DNA of 64,000 nt from contig OY829545.1 of the NCBI GenBank assembly GCA_963691705.1, positions 42,333,475 through 42,397,474 on the forward strand. The letters are read 5' to 3'. Position numbers and translations under genes: made by a program. Shown in pieces: positions 1 through 10,800 of this stretch (position 1 is its first letter; each line of letters opens with the position of its first letter). This stretch comes from Viola odorata. Taxonomy: Eukaryota > Streptophyta > Magnoliopsida > Malpighiales > Violaceae. Under the pieces are notes generated by a model, which saw only the letters and a list, made by a program, of their open reading frames with translations, ran no database searches and had not been told where the DNA came from.

Positions 1-421
1 TGTTCTGAGGCTGTCGGGGTGATAGTGGACGATCGGTGACAATAGATGGAGTAAAAACTATGTGAGAAGGAACTCTAGGCCTTGAGATAATGAGCGTAAA
101 TCCTACGGCTAACTCAGTCAAGTGGTCTAGTTGAGCACGAAGAGCTGATATTGAATTCACAAGAGGGTTGCTTGTATTGTCCATCACGGATCCCCTTGAA
201 AGGGGAGTGGAATAACTAGATCCTGCCATTTGGGATGGAGGAACATTCATCTGGGAAAAAGGTGTTCCCGTTGTTCGTCTGAAGGAGAAATCTGAAGACC
301 CCAGAGGGATTTCTTGCATTGTGGCAGAAACATCAGTAGTAGCGAAAGGGAAAAGTTCTCTGCAGATCGCAAAAGGAATGTTAGAAGGTTCAAGTGGTGT
401 AGACTCCAAATCAGAAGCCAT
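1..421 (-). pseudogene. Tat-type gag, N-terminal fragment (duplicate copy)
   Basis: The reading frame starts at the ATG complementary to 419-421 and runs off the left edge with no stop, covering about 140 residues of a Tat/Retand-like Gag N-terminus. It begins MASDLESTPLEPSN and includes the serine/proline-rich stretch that precedes the Gag core. The same protein start is found at 20912 (element 0), 34712 (element II) and 63355 (element III). It is followed on its 5' side by the PBS-like motif and the short LTR at 508-736, as expected for the 5' end of a minus-strand element. The Gag core, protease and polymerase would lie to the left, outside the window. The frame is open here, whereas the otherwise nearly identical copy at 20.9 kb has a stop. 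Whether a whole gag exists cannot be seen. Confidence 0.8.
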
Positions 422-507
422 GATCCTTCAATCTCCTGGAAAAATAGAGCTTGGCTATTAAGGACGGTCACTTAATAGAACCAAAGCTCTCAATGAAAGC
501 ACCAATT

Positions 508-736
508 TGATAAGATTCTGGGTTCTTGTTGGAGGGCAGAAGGGGAAAATAGCTCCTTAAAGTTACTATTCACCACCGTTCGATGTACCTGCAAAGCGTC
601 GGAGGGGGGCTTCAGCGTAGATACTCCGATGCTTAAGTCAGTGAGGGCGGTGAAAATAGCAGAGTTTTTGCCAGCAATCTTAGGCTTACCTTTTATCTTG
701 GATGGTGGGGTATTTAAGTCATGTCAATAGTTATCA
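508..736 (-). repeat. Short 5' LTR of Tat element (duplicate of 20999-21227)
   Basis: On the plus strand it opens with TGATAAGATTC and closes with AATAGTTATCA, so it has the TGATAA/TTATCA terminal inverted hexamers seen in the other Tat LTRs of this window. It is 229 bp, against 478-552 bp in the others: the R/U5 side with GTACCTGCAAAGCGTCGG is kept, but most of U3 is missing between the TATTTAA box and the GTCATGTCAATAG end. The PBS-like motif TGGTGCTTTCATTGAGAG abuts it on the gag side. Confidence 0.75.
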
Positions 737-1196
737 GCTACTATTTTTAGAACATATGCCCTATAGTGTACAGAGGAGTGGTTATAATATTTTTAGAACA
801 TATTACAGTGTATAGTGTACAGAGGAGCGGTTATAAAAATGGAGTGATTGCTTCTATATCACTGATAGGTTGCAGTGTACAGAGGAGTGGTTATAATGTT
901 TAACGGCTGCATTGGGCAGGAAGGGGTTAAGATTCATTTCATTCCGGTCATGATTTGAAAACTTTTAAATATTGTAGGTCGCTAAACGTATTCAAATATT
1001 AGTTATTATGGTTTAAGATCCTAAATTTTAATCCCTAACATTCCATGCGTTATAACCTTTAGTCCTGCAAATAATATTTCCATGTAAAACTTTAACGGAG
1101 CATTAAAAATAATTTTTTATATTAAAATATTATTTAAAAATGTAAATATGTAAAAATATAATAAAATTATAAAAATTGATTTTTTTATAATAAAAC
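737..1196. repeat. Duplicated flank: short tandem repeats and half of an AT-rich MITE
   Basis: This segment matches 21228-21682 with few differences. It holds about three degenerate copies of CAGTGTACAGAGGAGTGGTTATAA, then AT-rich sequence that is the left arm of the palindromic repeat seen whole at about 21490-22210. Similarity stops abruptly at 1196 after ATAAAAC, where Ogre sequence begins. No gene is seen in it. Confidence 0.7.
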
Positions 1197-1212
1197 GTAT
1201 GCAAATCCGGAG

Positions 1213-3570
1213 TTATGCCGATCGTGGTTGATCTGAGTGGACAATTTCGGCTGCATCGCCTTCAGTTACGGGTTCATTTACTCCTTGTGCCATTTCCTCT
1301 ACCTCTTTGGGAATTAATGGGCCTTTCCCTTTGGCTAGCCTTTGTTTCTCAACCTCTTCCGAAATGTAGCAACTCTCGATGCGCATCATGCCCCCAATGT
1401 TAAAGGTTTCGGTTGTCGATGTAGCAAAAGGAGGAGTCGTGATGACCGTGTACCCGTAGTCAAATAGGACGGCCTGCAAGCCTTGGCTAGGAGTGTTCTG
1501 AATGACCTGGAAGACTAGCCTGAGTGGCGTTGCAATGGGTACCTCGGCTTGAGCTACGCATTTGAAGGTATAGGGGGTGGGAGGTCCATCCTTAATGGCG
1601 CCGATTTCCTTTATTCCGCGGGTGTCCTTTTCAACTTGGATCACCCCAAAATGCATGAGTTGCTTCAATTTTTTCATAAAAAGACCGCAGTCTTGGATTT
1701 TATGGTCTCTCACCCGACGACAAAACAAACAAACACTCAAAACTCCTTGTGAGTGTGGTAGGTAACCACTCTCGACTAGTGCTGCAAAGAGCTTTTCTCG
1801 AGGCAACTCCAAGATGAGAGGGAGGGGATCTTTAACCTTTTCCACGGAAATGGTGCTCACCCCTCCGCTCCCCTGGGCATGGTTTGGGAGATGGTTGTGG
1901 TGTTAGGCCCTTTGGCCTTCTTCGAAGGAGATCCATCCACTTTTGATCAATTGTTGTACCTTTATTTTGAAGGCGTAGCAATTATCCATCGTGTGACCTG
2001 GAGCTCCCGCGTGGTATTCACATTTTGCATTGGGGTCATACCACTTGGGGTAAGGAGGTAGCCTCGGTTGGGGATGGATTGGCACAATTTGTCCGGCTGT
2101 CAGGAGATGTTTGTAAATTTTCCCCGCGGGGAGAGGAAGAGGCGGTGGTGGTTCCCGACTCCAACGATTAACTTGAGCAACTGGGTTACTAGGGTTCTTT
2201 GGTGGGTTGTATGGTCTAGGTTGTGTGGGTTGCGACATTTGTGGGGTGGGATACGGGTAAGGTGAAAATGGCGCGGGGTATTGTGGAGCCACATTGGCAA
2301 ATGGCGATTGATATGGCGATGGCGCATGGTATGGTGGTGGCGTGAAGGGTTGTTGATAGTTGGGCTGGTGGGATACGAAGCCAACTTCTTTCTTTGTGGG
2401 AGGTGCATTTTTTGGCGTCTCCTCGGGGGTAGGAACGATGATCTTCCCTATTTTTATCCCTTGCTCAACTCTTTCTGCGATTAAGACCATGTCGGAGAAG
2501 CTATTTGATGGATTGGAGATGAGGTAGGTGTAGTAAGGGACTTTGAAGGTGTTTACAAAGATGGCTATGAGCTCCTTGTCGCTTAGCGGAGGGGCAATTC
2601 TGGCCGGTAGCTCCCTCCACCTTTGGGCGTAGGTTTTGATTGATTCATCAACTTTCTTCTCTAGGTTTTGGAGGTTGGAACGGTCCGGTTCTACCTCCAT
2701 GTTGAATTTATATTGCTTAAAGAAAGCGTCAGATAAGTCTCTCCAAGTTTTAATCTTGGCCCTGTCTAGACCCATGTACCAAGTCAACGCGTGCTTGGCC
2801 AAGCTTTCCCTGAATAGGTGGATCAAGAGAGGCTCCTTGTTTATCATCTCGGCCATTTTGTTGCAATAGACCTTGAGGTGAGTCCTTGGGCACTCGACCC
2901 CAGTGTACTTTTCGAAATCCAGGACCTTGTACTTTGGAGGCATTATGATCCCGGGGACCATGCACATGTCCGCTGGGCCCGTAGGGTCAAAAGGATCCGT
3001 TCCTTCAATGGCTCTGAGCCTCTCTTCTAGTATGCTCAACCTATCTGTATTCGGCCTTTCCATGGAGACCGCATTAAGACCAAGGGGAGGTAGAGGTGTT
3101 GACGCAAAGGGTGGTTGCGTTGGATTGGCAAGAGGGGGCTGAATTCCTGTGGGACCGGGAACTATGATTTGAGTAGAGTGGCCCTGAGGTAGGCGAAAGC
3201 CCTGGGCTCCCTGAGGAATTGGATTTTGACCAGGGTCTAAGGAGAGGTTAACCAAAGAATGTTGTAGGGTTGTGGCAGTTTCTCTATCTGTGTTAACTAC
3301 AGGATTTATGGTGATAGGTGCAACAAAGGGATTCATCCATTTCTATTGACCCCCAGAACTAAGGAAAGATTGGGGGATTGAAGATCCAGTGATGGCGGAT
3401 GAAGTAGATCCCGTCGTTTATTTAGGGTTGAAGCCAGGTGGGAACTCAGAGATTGCTTCCTCTCGCTCTTTTTCGGCCCGAACGGCCCTTTCTGTAAGAA
3501 CCTTAATTAGTTCCTCTAGTTCTGCTATTTTAGCAGCCCATATCTCTTCTGTCTTGGTTTGTTCAGCCAT
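1213..3570 (-). pseudogene. Ogre-like gag and gag-pol linker, three in-frame stops
   Basis: One frame of 786 codons from the ATG complementary to 3568-3570. Residues 1-50 form a charged helix (MAEQTKTEEIWAAKIAELEE) ending in a TAA at 3418-3420. A TAG follows at 3343-3345, then the long Gag core with EFEKYTGV-like and WYMGLDRAKIKTWRDL motifs and the QRWRELPARI stretch typical of retrotransposon Gag. A Pro/Tyr/Gln-rich linker leads to CEYHAGAPGHTMDNC, a zinc-knuckle-like CxxHx4GHx4C motif. A TAA at 1900-1902 interrupts the frame, which then continues through a linker to a stop at 1213-1215. Gag packages element RNA into virus-like particles. The single-frame continuity through three stops shows recent decay. 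The protease is not reached because the element is cut at 1196. Confidence 0.85.
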
Positions 3571-4918
3571 TTCTCACGCTTGAAGTCTAGTTATTGGGGG
3601 CCTTGGTGGAGTAGTTTTCCTTCGAGGAGCTATTATTACCCTGAAAAGTGAATGAAGAAAAAGTGATAAGTATAAGTGTTTACATGCGTATTGATATGCA
3701 ATCCGCGGTCTCCATGCTGCTTTAATCAATCTCCCGGCCACTCTTTTGCTTGATACGTTTAGGGGGAGCGAGAAACGAGCGCATCTTGGGTTGGCGCTTT
3801 TGGGGGAGATGTGAAGAAAGCTTTTATTCATTCTAACGATGTGACATGATCTTGGATGCTATCATTGGTTGAGCGGAGATTCTGAGTCCATCATATCCAA
3901 TGGCCTCAAGAAGAATGCGGACTCGAAAAACCGACGCAAGAGTGATTGAAATTCATTGAGAGAAGCTCGCGTTTGTAAAATATTGATTTTGGGAGCTTGT
4001 AAGTGTAATTTAGTATATGGAAGTTTGTAAGGGCTTTCTTGGTGTTTATAACTCATCTTAGATGAGTATTTATAGTGTATAATCAAGGGAGGTTCGGACA
4101 AGAGAGTATGGAGTCAAAGCGACCATTTTTAGTGGACAAAAGAGTTGTTGGAGCTTGTCTGGTCCTTAGCGTGATTATGCTAAGCTCTTAGCGTGATTCA
4201 CGCTAGCCGCTGGAGAGAATTTGGTGTCTTTGGGAATCCTTAGCGTGATTATGCTAAGGTCTTAGCGTGATCACGCTAAGGAAGAAGTGCTTAGCGTGAT
4301 TACGCTAAGCTCTGAGCGTGATTCACGCTAGCTGCTGGAAAGAATTTGGTGATTTTGGGAATCTTTAGCGTGATCACGCTAAGGAAAGAGTGATAACGTG
4401 ATCCGAACGTTCTGAAATTTGGCATGGGTACACTTCAATCTTTTATGAACATCTTTTGGGTTTTGGCCGAGTGAAAATTTAGAGCCAAACCCATTCATAT
4501 TGGCCGAGACAAAATATCGCGCGGCTGATACTGAGAAGGTGCAAGCTGCCTTTACGTTAAAAAATTTCTTTCGAGAGTTTGGCTCTCCAGAACTTTATGA
4601 AATTTTGCGTGATTAAATTTCAACCTGTTTTCGACATCTTTTACATTTTGGCCAAATGGAAATTCCGAGCAAATCATCTCCGTTTTGGCCGAGACAAATG
4701 ATTGCGCAGCTGAGGCCGAGAAGGTGCAAACCGCCCTTGCGTTCTGAATTTGTTGTGAGAGTTTGGCTGCCCAGAACTTTATGAAATTTGGAGGGGGTAT
4801 ATTTCTATGTGTGATGAACATCTTTCATGTTTTGGTTGAGTGAAAACTTGGAGCCCAACGTATTCATATTGCCCAAGGTAAGAGAGTGTGCGGCTGAACC
4901 CAAAGTACTATTTCTTGT
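3571..4918 (-). other. Ogre spacer between gag and ORF1
   Basis: No convincing coding region is present. In minus-strand order this lies after ORF1 and before gag. It contains the palindromic repeat cluster at 4165-4383 and two diverged copies of a block around AACTTTATGAAATTT, GGCCGAGACAAA and GCGGCTGA (about 4430-4570 and 4580-4790, with traces to 4890). Element I inserted at 4918/4919. Confidence 0.6.
4165..4383. repeat. Cluster of palindromes built on CTTAGCGTGATCACGCTAAG
   Basis: At least seven hairpin-forming units occur in about 220 bp. The clearest are perfect 20-bp palindromes at about 4261-4280 and near 4364-4383; others are one or two bases off, such as CTTAGCGTGATTATGCTAAG. The units are carried in a larger imperfect direct repeat that also contains GCTGGAGAGAATTTGGTG. 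Confidence 0.8.
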
Positions 4919-5465
4919 TGATTAGATTAGGACTTCTGGGGAAGCGGGGTATAGATTGTGGCCGTCCGGAGTCACTATGGACGCAGTCCATCGTACCTGC
5001 AAAGCGCCGGAGGGGGGGGGGGGCGTAGACACTCCGATACTTAAGTTAGTATGGCTGTGAAAATTTGGCAGAGATTTGGGTAGTAATCTTAGTCTTACCT
5101 TTGATCTAGAAATGAGTAGTATTTATAGGCAAAAGAAAGGATGTTACCCCTGGGGGTGAGCGTTATCGGGAGAAGATAACGCCTAAGATAACGTCAGCAG
5201 GCGTCAGCTGGATAGGATATCGCCGACGAGGTATCGCCAGTGAGATGTTGTCGAGGCCGTCTGGGATGGGAAGATGCCGCGTGCGGAAATGTATCCCGCG
5301 TGGGTCCCCCTCCCCTTCCCCCCCGCTGATGTCGACCATCCCAGGATTTCTCCGCTAACGCGGGCAGTAGCCGGGTGGCTGCCGCTGATCAAGGTCTACA
5401 GTGATCCGGCCTTTACTTGGGATGGAAAGACGAATGTACCCCTGGTACTTCTTCAATTGTTATCA
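4919..5465 (-). repeat. 3' LTR of element I (547 bp)
   Basis: Bounded by TGATTAGATT on the left and AATTGTTATCA on the right. It shares the blocks GTACCTGCAAAGCGCCGG, TATTTATAGGCAAA (TATAAATA on the minus strand) and GATGTCGACCATCCCAGG with the LTRs of element III. Immediately to its right is the conserved motif AAGCCCAACTGAAAACGAGC that precedes the 3' LTR in all three Tat copies. A run of twelve G near 5016 and a hairpin with CGTTATCGGGAGAAGATAACG near 5161-5181 are notable. Confidence 0.8.
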
Positions 5466-6270
5466 TAAGCCCAACTGAAAACGAGCCCGAGTGTTTACTA
5501 AGGGTTTCACTTCTCAGCTTCTGAAGGAGTGCTACTCGCTTTGCATCGCGGTAGATTCATAAGGGTCTTAGAGTTTTTCTGACTCTTTTGTTATTCAAAC
5601 CATGCCTATTCATTCCCGGTATTAGTCAAAACTAGATATCCGATAGCGAAGCGGGTAACGTGAACCGATCGCTTGTGATAACTATTGGTCACAGAGAGGA
5701 TATCGACCAAGTTGACAGTGACGAGGTTGCAATGATAACGTTGGTCATAAACTAGAAATGATATCGCCAGCGATATACCCAAACTGATAACGCGAGTGCT
5801 TCTCGCGACATGCTTTATATGATCAATATCGGCAAAGTAGGGCGTTAAGGCGTTACCTCCTTGTAGCTCCGAATATCATTCGGAAGGCGATATTTCATTG
5901 TCTTTCCCTTAGATGCTTTCATCCGCACATATCGGGGTGTCGTTGATGTCACTTTTTCTATCCAGGCTCGTTGGATCTGGCCTTGCTGTAAGCCGCCTAC
6001 AACACCGATACGGTCTTACGCCATAAACTGCCTACAATTGGTGTAGTTTTACGCTCTTCTGGATTTAAGTCTGTACTCCACCTGAGTATCTCGGGCATCC
6101 GCCAAGGGTTCCATGTTAGCCTTTCCCCCTGGCTGCTTCGGGATAACGGGACGGCCCAATTTTCGAGGGGTATGCCCTGGTGAGCAGCTACTACTTTGGA
6201 TCTATAAATGCGATCCTTTTTTCGGTGCAGATTCTTCACATTCTCTCTGTTTCTCATTTACCATTTCTCC

Positions 6271-6660
6271 ATGGACGATCTTACTAGAAATTTTCTGATT
6301 TCCAAAGCCCTAACCCTAAAAAATCTCACTGAGGGTGACGTCAGCTTCCTAAAGAACATGCTGACGAAGACTGGTGAAGATATGCTGGAGCTTCGGGGAA
6401 TGATGACCCCCATTCAGTCCAGGATTGGGGTTGCTTCCATGGAGGACTTCAACCCCATTGGAAACGTCTCCAAGTTGGCCATTGCAGCCTGCCGCATCGA
6501 GGTGACCATCACCATGCTGCAACAGAGGAAGGATCTACTGAACTGCTACCTAAAGAGTATGAGAAGTACCTCTTCTGAGTTGACCTTGGTGGTGGAGGCC
6601 TTGAGGGATATCCCCACTCTGCTGGTGGATGACGACAATGATGCCGGGTCTCAAGCTTGA
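6271..6660 (+). CDS. Antisense gene A, copy I (small helical protein)
   Basis: An intact ORF of 129 residues starting MDDLTRNFLISKALTLKN and ending DDDNDAGSQA. It is mostly predicted helix with heptad-like Leu/Ile/Met spacing and an acidic tail, and has no signal peptide, membrane segment or recognisable enzyme motif. The product is not known to me. Homologues lie at 41708 and 49043 with the same motifs (TKNFLISK-like start, EDxLELxGMxTP, MEDFxP, MLQxRKDLL). The start is fixed by alignment of the three copies. A TATA box, CTATAAATGCG, lies near 6200 and an AATAAAAA poly(A) signal near 6741, so it looks like a self-contained gene opposite in sense to gag-pol. It survives intact although B, C and D of the same element are broken. 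Confidence 0.7.
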   Translation: MDDLTRNFLISKALTLKNLTEGDVSFLKNMLTKTGEDMLELRGMMTPIQSRIGVASMEDFNPIGNVSKLAIAACRIEVTITMLQQRKDLLNCYLKSMRSTSSELTLVVEALRDIPTLLVDDDNDAGSQA

Positions 6661-7188
6661 GTGTTTGCCGCTCCGCTTTCTTTTTCGCTTTTCCTTTGTA
6701 GGTATTATGTATGCGGATGTATGTTTAGGCCGTTAGGCCATAATAAAAACTTCTTTCCGTTATTGGGCTTGCGACTTCTTTCCTTTTTTAGGTCGTTAGT
6801 CCTTGCTTCGGTCGAGGGTTGTGCCAGCCCAACGGAAAATGAGTCTGCCATTGGTCAGACTTCTGCAGAATTTATTCTTCTTTATCTGCCAGGTGGCGAC
6901 GGTTGTTCTGGCGAACCATTCTGCACTAATCATGCACCGCTTCTTCAGTATTAACTAATTGGGCAGTTTTTCGGTGTTTCTTGATTATCGAGAAATCCCA
7001 AAGGCGTGATCAAAAGATTTGATTCTGCCATTATGGTTGATCTTCTCGAGATGCATTAAATTATCCTCTTCTCACTCGTGGAAAAATTTGAAGAGTCTCA
7101 CCACTCTAACTATTTATGGGGAGTTTTCTTCTTTTCCCTATTCACCTTCTTCTTTGTACTTTTCTGTTGCTGCTGATTTTCATTTCTC

Positions 7189-7614
7189 ATGGCTGACTCA
7201 TATGATCAGGTCTCTGATGAGTGAGAATCTCATCCGGCCCTTCCGACTACACCAGATTCTGACAATCCTCCTTCGCCGCCGTGCATGAAGAGGCGATTGC
7301 CTTGCTGCGGAGGTCGGAAGAGGTCGAAGAAGAGAGCAAATTCTAAGACCACTGGCTGGTTTTCTTCTTTTTCAGCCCCTCCGGCTTGTAAGGGCAAAGA
7401 ATTATTTCCTCCTGCTGACTGGTTTGAAGAGGAGATTCCTCCAGGCGATACCGTCATAAAGGCAGCATTTTCCGCTGTAAATGGGGGGTCCAAACTATTA
7501 ATGCCGAGTGCGGAGCGAAAGGCTGACAAATCTCCTCCTCTTGCTGATGAGGAGCTTCCGTCCTCAGATGAGGAATGCTGCTACTGGTCCTCTTACTGGC
7601 CTGACGATGATTGA
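7189..7614 (+). pseudogene. Antisense gene B, copy I, one early stop
   Basis: A frame of 141 codons from ATG 7189 (MADSYDQVSDE) meets TGA at 7222-7224, then continues unbroken to 7614. The continuation has the family hallmark PTTPDSDNPPSPP, a basic patch MKRRLPCCGGRKRSKKR that would serve as a nuclear localisation signal, and an acidic/aromatic end CCYWSSYWPDDD. Copies at 42609 and 49989 share the design. Function unknown. It sits about 530 bp downstream of A, with a weak TATA-like TATTTATGG near 7110 and AATAAA near 7660. A downstream ATG at 7285 could still give a shorter protein with the basic patch. Confidence 0.65.
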
Positions 7615-8094
7615 TTCCATCCTCAGCAATCCTTTGTAGATGTCGTATGGCTATATTTAATAAAATGATGCTTTTACTTTTTTAGTCTTGCATACTCAGG
7701 CGTTAGCCCCTCTTTTGACGGATGGCTATCGTTGAGAGACTAACTGTTGCTTCGATGTAACCGCTTGCAACTGATTGTCAGTAACTACCCCCTCCAAAAG
7801 ATATAAATGCTTAGACATAAATATCCTTCTGAAGTTTTTCACACGTGTCACTTTTGCTTTCAGCCCCCCCGTTTTTAGAGGTTGTTCAATTTTCGAACTT
7901 AGCCTTTAAAAGGGAGCAACTGCTTTCTTTTAATACTCTTTGCTTGTGCTTCGAAATTTTCTCCTTCTCTCTCTAAGTTTTTGCTTCATAGGAAGTCACA
8001 ACCACCGTTCGCCGGCGCCGACGGTTTTGCTCACCGCCTTCTGTTCAAGGTATTTTACTTCTTCTTCTTCAGATTTTCTTCTTGCTGATTCATT

Positions 8095-10218
8095 ATGAGC
8101 ACGTCTAGGATACCCAAGGGTACTCAGTGGCCTCTGGCCGCAAATAGGTCTTCGAAGGGTCTCCAACGGCCCATAGATTTAGAAATTGAGAGAACACCTA
8201 GTGTTTTTTTGATGAAACGGTATTGGAGGTAGAGTTGGAGGAAAACGGTATCTTTTTCCCTCCTAGTTACTCCGTCAAAATTCCTGACGTTGGTCATCGG
8301 CTTCATGACCCTCTATCGGGGAGCGATAGGATGGTGTATTTTAATATGTTCCTTTACAGTTTTCGCTTTCCTATTCACGAAGCAGTGAAAGGATTATTGC
8401 TTCGTTATGACATTAACCCGGCTCAGATTACGCCTCCCTCCTGGTGTGGGATTCATGCCTTCATTCGTGTTTGCGAGTTGTGGGGTATCTTTATCCCGTC
8501 TGTCAATTTATTCCGCAAGTTCTTTAATTTCAAGTGCCACAACTGTGTGGTTAATATCACCCCGAGGTGGAATGACGTGCTAGTGCAGTCATTCTGGCAG
8601 AAATTCCAAGGCTTTGAAGAGACCGTGGCTGATTGGAAGAGCGGTCTCTTCATCGTGAAATTTCCTTTCCGCCCTTGGCCTAGGGGTTTCAATCGGTGTC
8701 TTGATGATTCCATTTAGACAAACCCGTCAGTAGTGTCCAAGGAAGAACTTCGTCAAACGAACATGCTGCTGGAACTGAGCTCGTCTTTTTGCATTCGAGA
8801 GTTTTCCTTATACAAGCTTATAGAGGAGTGTACTATAAGTAAGTTTCTTTTCTCCCGTTATCGCTTTGGCTTATTCACTGTTCTGATATGTCTTATTGAC
8901 AGGCGACGCTGGAAATCAACCGTCGAGTGATAAGGACATTCCTCTGAACGTAAAGCCGCTTCAATCACTGCCGCCATCTCCTCCGCCTGAGAGTTCCAGT
9001 CACCCTGCCGCTCCACCGAAGAGAAAAAGAATCAAGACAGTTGCCAGGCGCGATATTTCCGACCGGGCCTCTCGCTTCCTCGAAAGGTGGTTACCTATTC
9101 AGAATAGAGGAGTGACTTCGAACCGTCCCAAGGCTGAAGTAACTGACAGTGGTAGCGAGGACATGGATACCGACTCTGGGCTTCGTCATGCTTCCGCGGC
9201 TCAGCGGAAGAAGCTGAGAATGGGAAATAGGAACCCAGTCGCTGAGGCTGCTTTAAAGAAGGTTAACAAAACCCCTGTTGTTGGGGCTGACTCTCTTAGT
9301 GGTGCGAGTACTTCCAAAACGATGACAGCGGCTGAGGCGTCAACCTACGTTCCTCCTGAAACTTCCGAGGTTCCGCCTGTGGTCAACCTTCCTCCTTCAG
9401 CTGCCGCTTCCGACTCTCATATTTCCTCTTTCATTCCTGATGTCACTACACCAAACCTTGAGCCTGCCACTACCGCTGATCCTCTGCCAAATGGCCTTCC
9501 GCCATTATTCTGTACTTCTATCTCAGGAGTCGGCGGTTCCGCCGAAAATTGCTCTCCTCCTTTTACCGCCAATCTTTCCTCTCAAGGTCCTCAAGGAGCC
9601 ACTTCATATCGCTTGGATCTGTCCACCTTTGGCACCATCGGACTTCGCGCACTAGGAATATCGGACCCGCTATCGCGAAGTGAGTCGGTAGGCTCTATAG
9701 TAAGTGCGATATTTGGCTCTCCTGAAGATAGGGAGGAGATGTCAGAGCTTCCTCTAGAGGTTCATCGCGAACGCGCTCTGAATGACATGCTGGCTAGCTT
9801 CCGCATGCTGAATTACTTTCTCGATATCCATGGCGATAAGGTTCGAGGTTCCCCTGCCAAGGTGGCGGAGTTGACGCAACTCCAGAGCGATACCCAAGCA
9901 GAGCTTAACGACTGTCTTGCTGAATTGGCCAGAGAGAAGACGATAGGGAAGGCAAAGATAAAGCTTTTGGAGGCAGAATTGGTGGCTGCTGACAGAAGAA
10001 ACTCCCTCATTCGTGAAGAGATATCGGCCCGCGACGCGGATTTGGCGAGAGTACCCACTGAGATATTACGGTGGAAAGACAAGGCAATACGAGCCTTCGC
10101 CGCCGGATTCCCAGACTATTACCGTAGCGAGGCTTTCGATCCTGCCAAGATAGCTGATTACGCCTTTGAGAAATTGAAGGATATAGATGTCGGGGGCAAT
10201 AAAGGAGTTCTTCCGTGA
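8095..10218 (+). pseudogene. Antisense gene C, copy I (Transposase_28-like plus coiled coil)
   Basis: Exon 1 is 8095-8838 and exon 2 is 8903-10218, with intron 8839-8902 (GTAAGT...TTGACAG). Exon 1 begins MSTSRIPKG; a frameshift at the run of seven T near 8200 and a stop at 8716-8718 damage it. It carries the domain seen in the 'putative gypsy type transposon' family: YFNMFLYSFRFPIHE, LNPAQITP-like and FWQKFQGFEETVADWKSG. Exon 2 is open for about 438 codons: a basic KRKRIK patch, FLERWLPIQ, SGSEDMDTDSGLRHAS, a Pro/Ser/Thr-rich linker, LDLSTFGTIGLRALGISDP, and a C-terminal coiled coil (about 9840-10080). Sense is opposite to gag-pol. A TTTAAAAGG box lies near 7907. The biochemical role is unknown; DNA binding or regulation is a guess. 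Confidence 0.7.
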
Positions 10219-10800
10219 TTAGCGTAAGGCAGCGCTTGAGAGTGTTTTATTTTTCTTCAAATATTGGTTTCATTTGGCTTGTAATAATTGATAATGCTTG
10301 CATAATAACGACTGTCATTCCGCTCCGGATAACAATTAATTTGCCTCTTAGCGTTATCTTGATGGTTACGTCATCATGCTTGTCCTTTTTTTGATAAAGT
10401 GATTCTGCTTTTCGGAGCATTTAATGCTCAGGATCCCCTCATTGATGTGAGCAAGGGATCAGGATGGCTTAGAGACACGTGTCTGCTCATTAGGACGCTA
10501 GGTCTGGCGTGATTTGATAGAATCAAAGCGTCTTCTCGCTTTTCTAGGGTTGTACTCATTGCTCACGCCTGTCACGTGCGTGACGATTGTTCCAGTAGTC
10601 GTTTCACTTGGCCCCTTAGGGTTATAAAACCCAACACTTATTTCTTTTTCCCACTTTCGATAATCTGTTTTCTCTGTATCTTCTCGAATCGTCTTACATT
10701 TCTGCTTTTCATCTCCTGGGTACTTCGATTTCCTTCTCAAAAAGGTATTTCTTTATTTCCCTTTACTGTTTTCTTCATCTTTTTGTTTTCTTTTTCCACC

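Noticed and set aside
247..471. Open frame of 74 codons at the element start, also at 20738-20962
   Set aside because: Another frame over the same DNA gives the conserved Gag N-terminus, which aligns with two further elements.
1190..1215. Assembly misjoin at the duplicated flank/Ogre boundary
   Set aside because: It cannot be excluded, but the joint lies in a hairpin-prone repeat where real rearrangements are common, so it is kept as a finding to be tested.
2100..2408. His-rich frame over the Ogre gag
   Set aside because: Shadow of the Pro/Tyr/Gln-rich Gag linker.
8124..8306. Minus-strand frame over gene C of element I
   Set aside because: Opposite strand of the conserved Transposase_28-like exon; no homology of its own.
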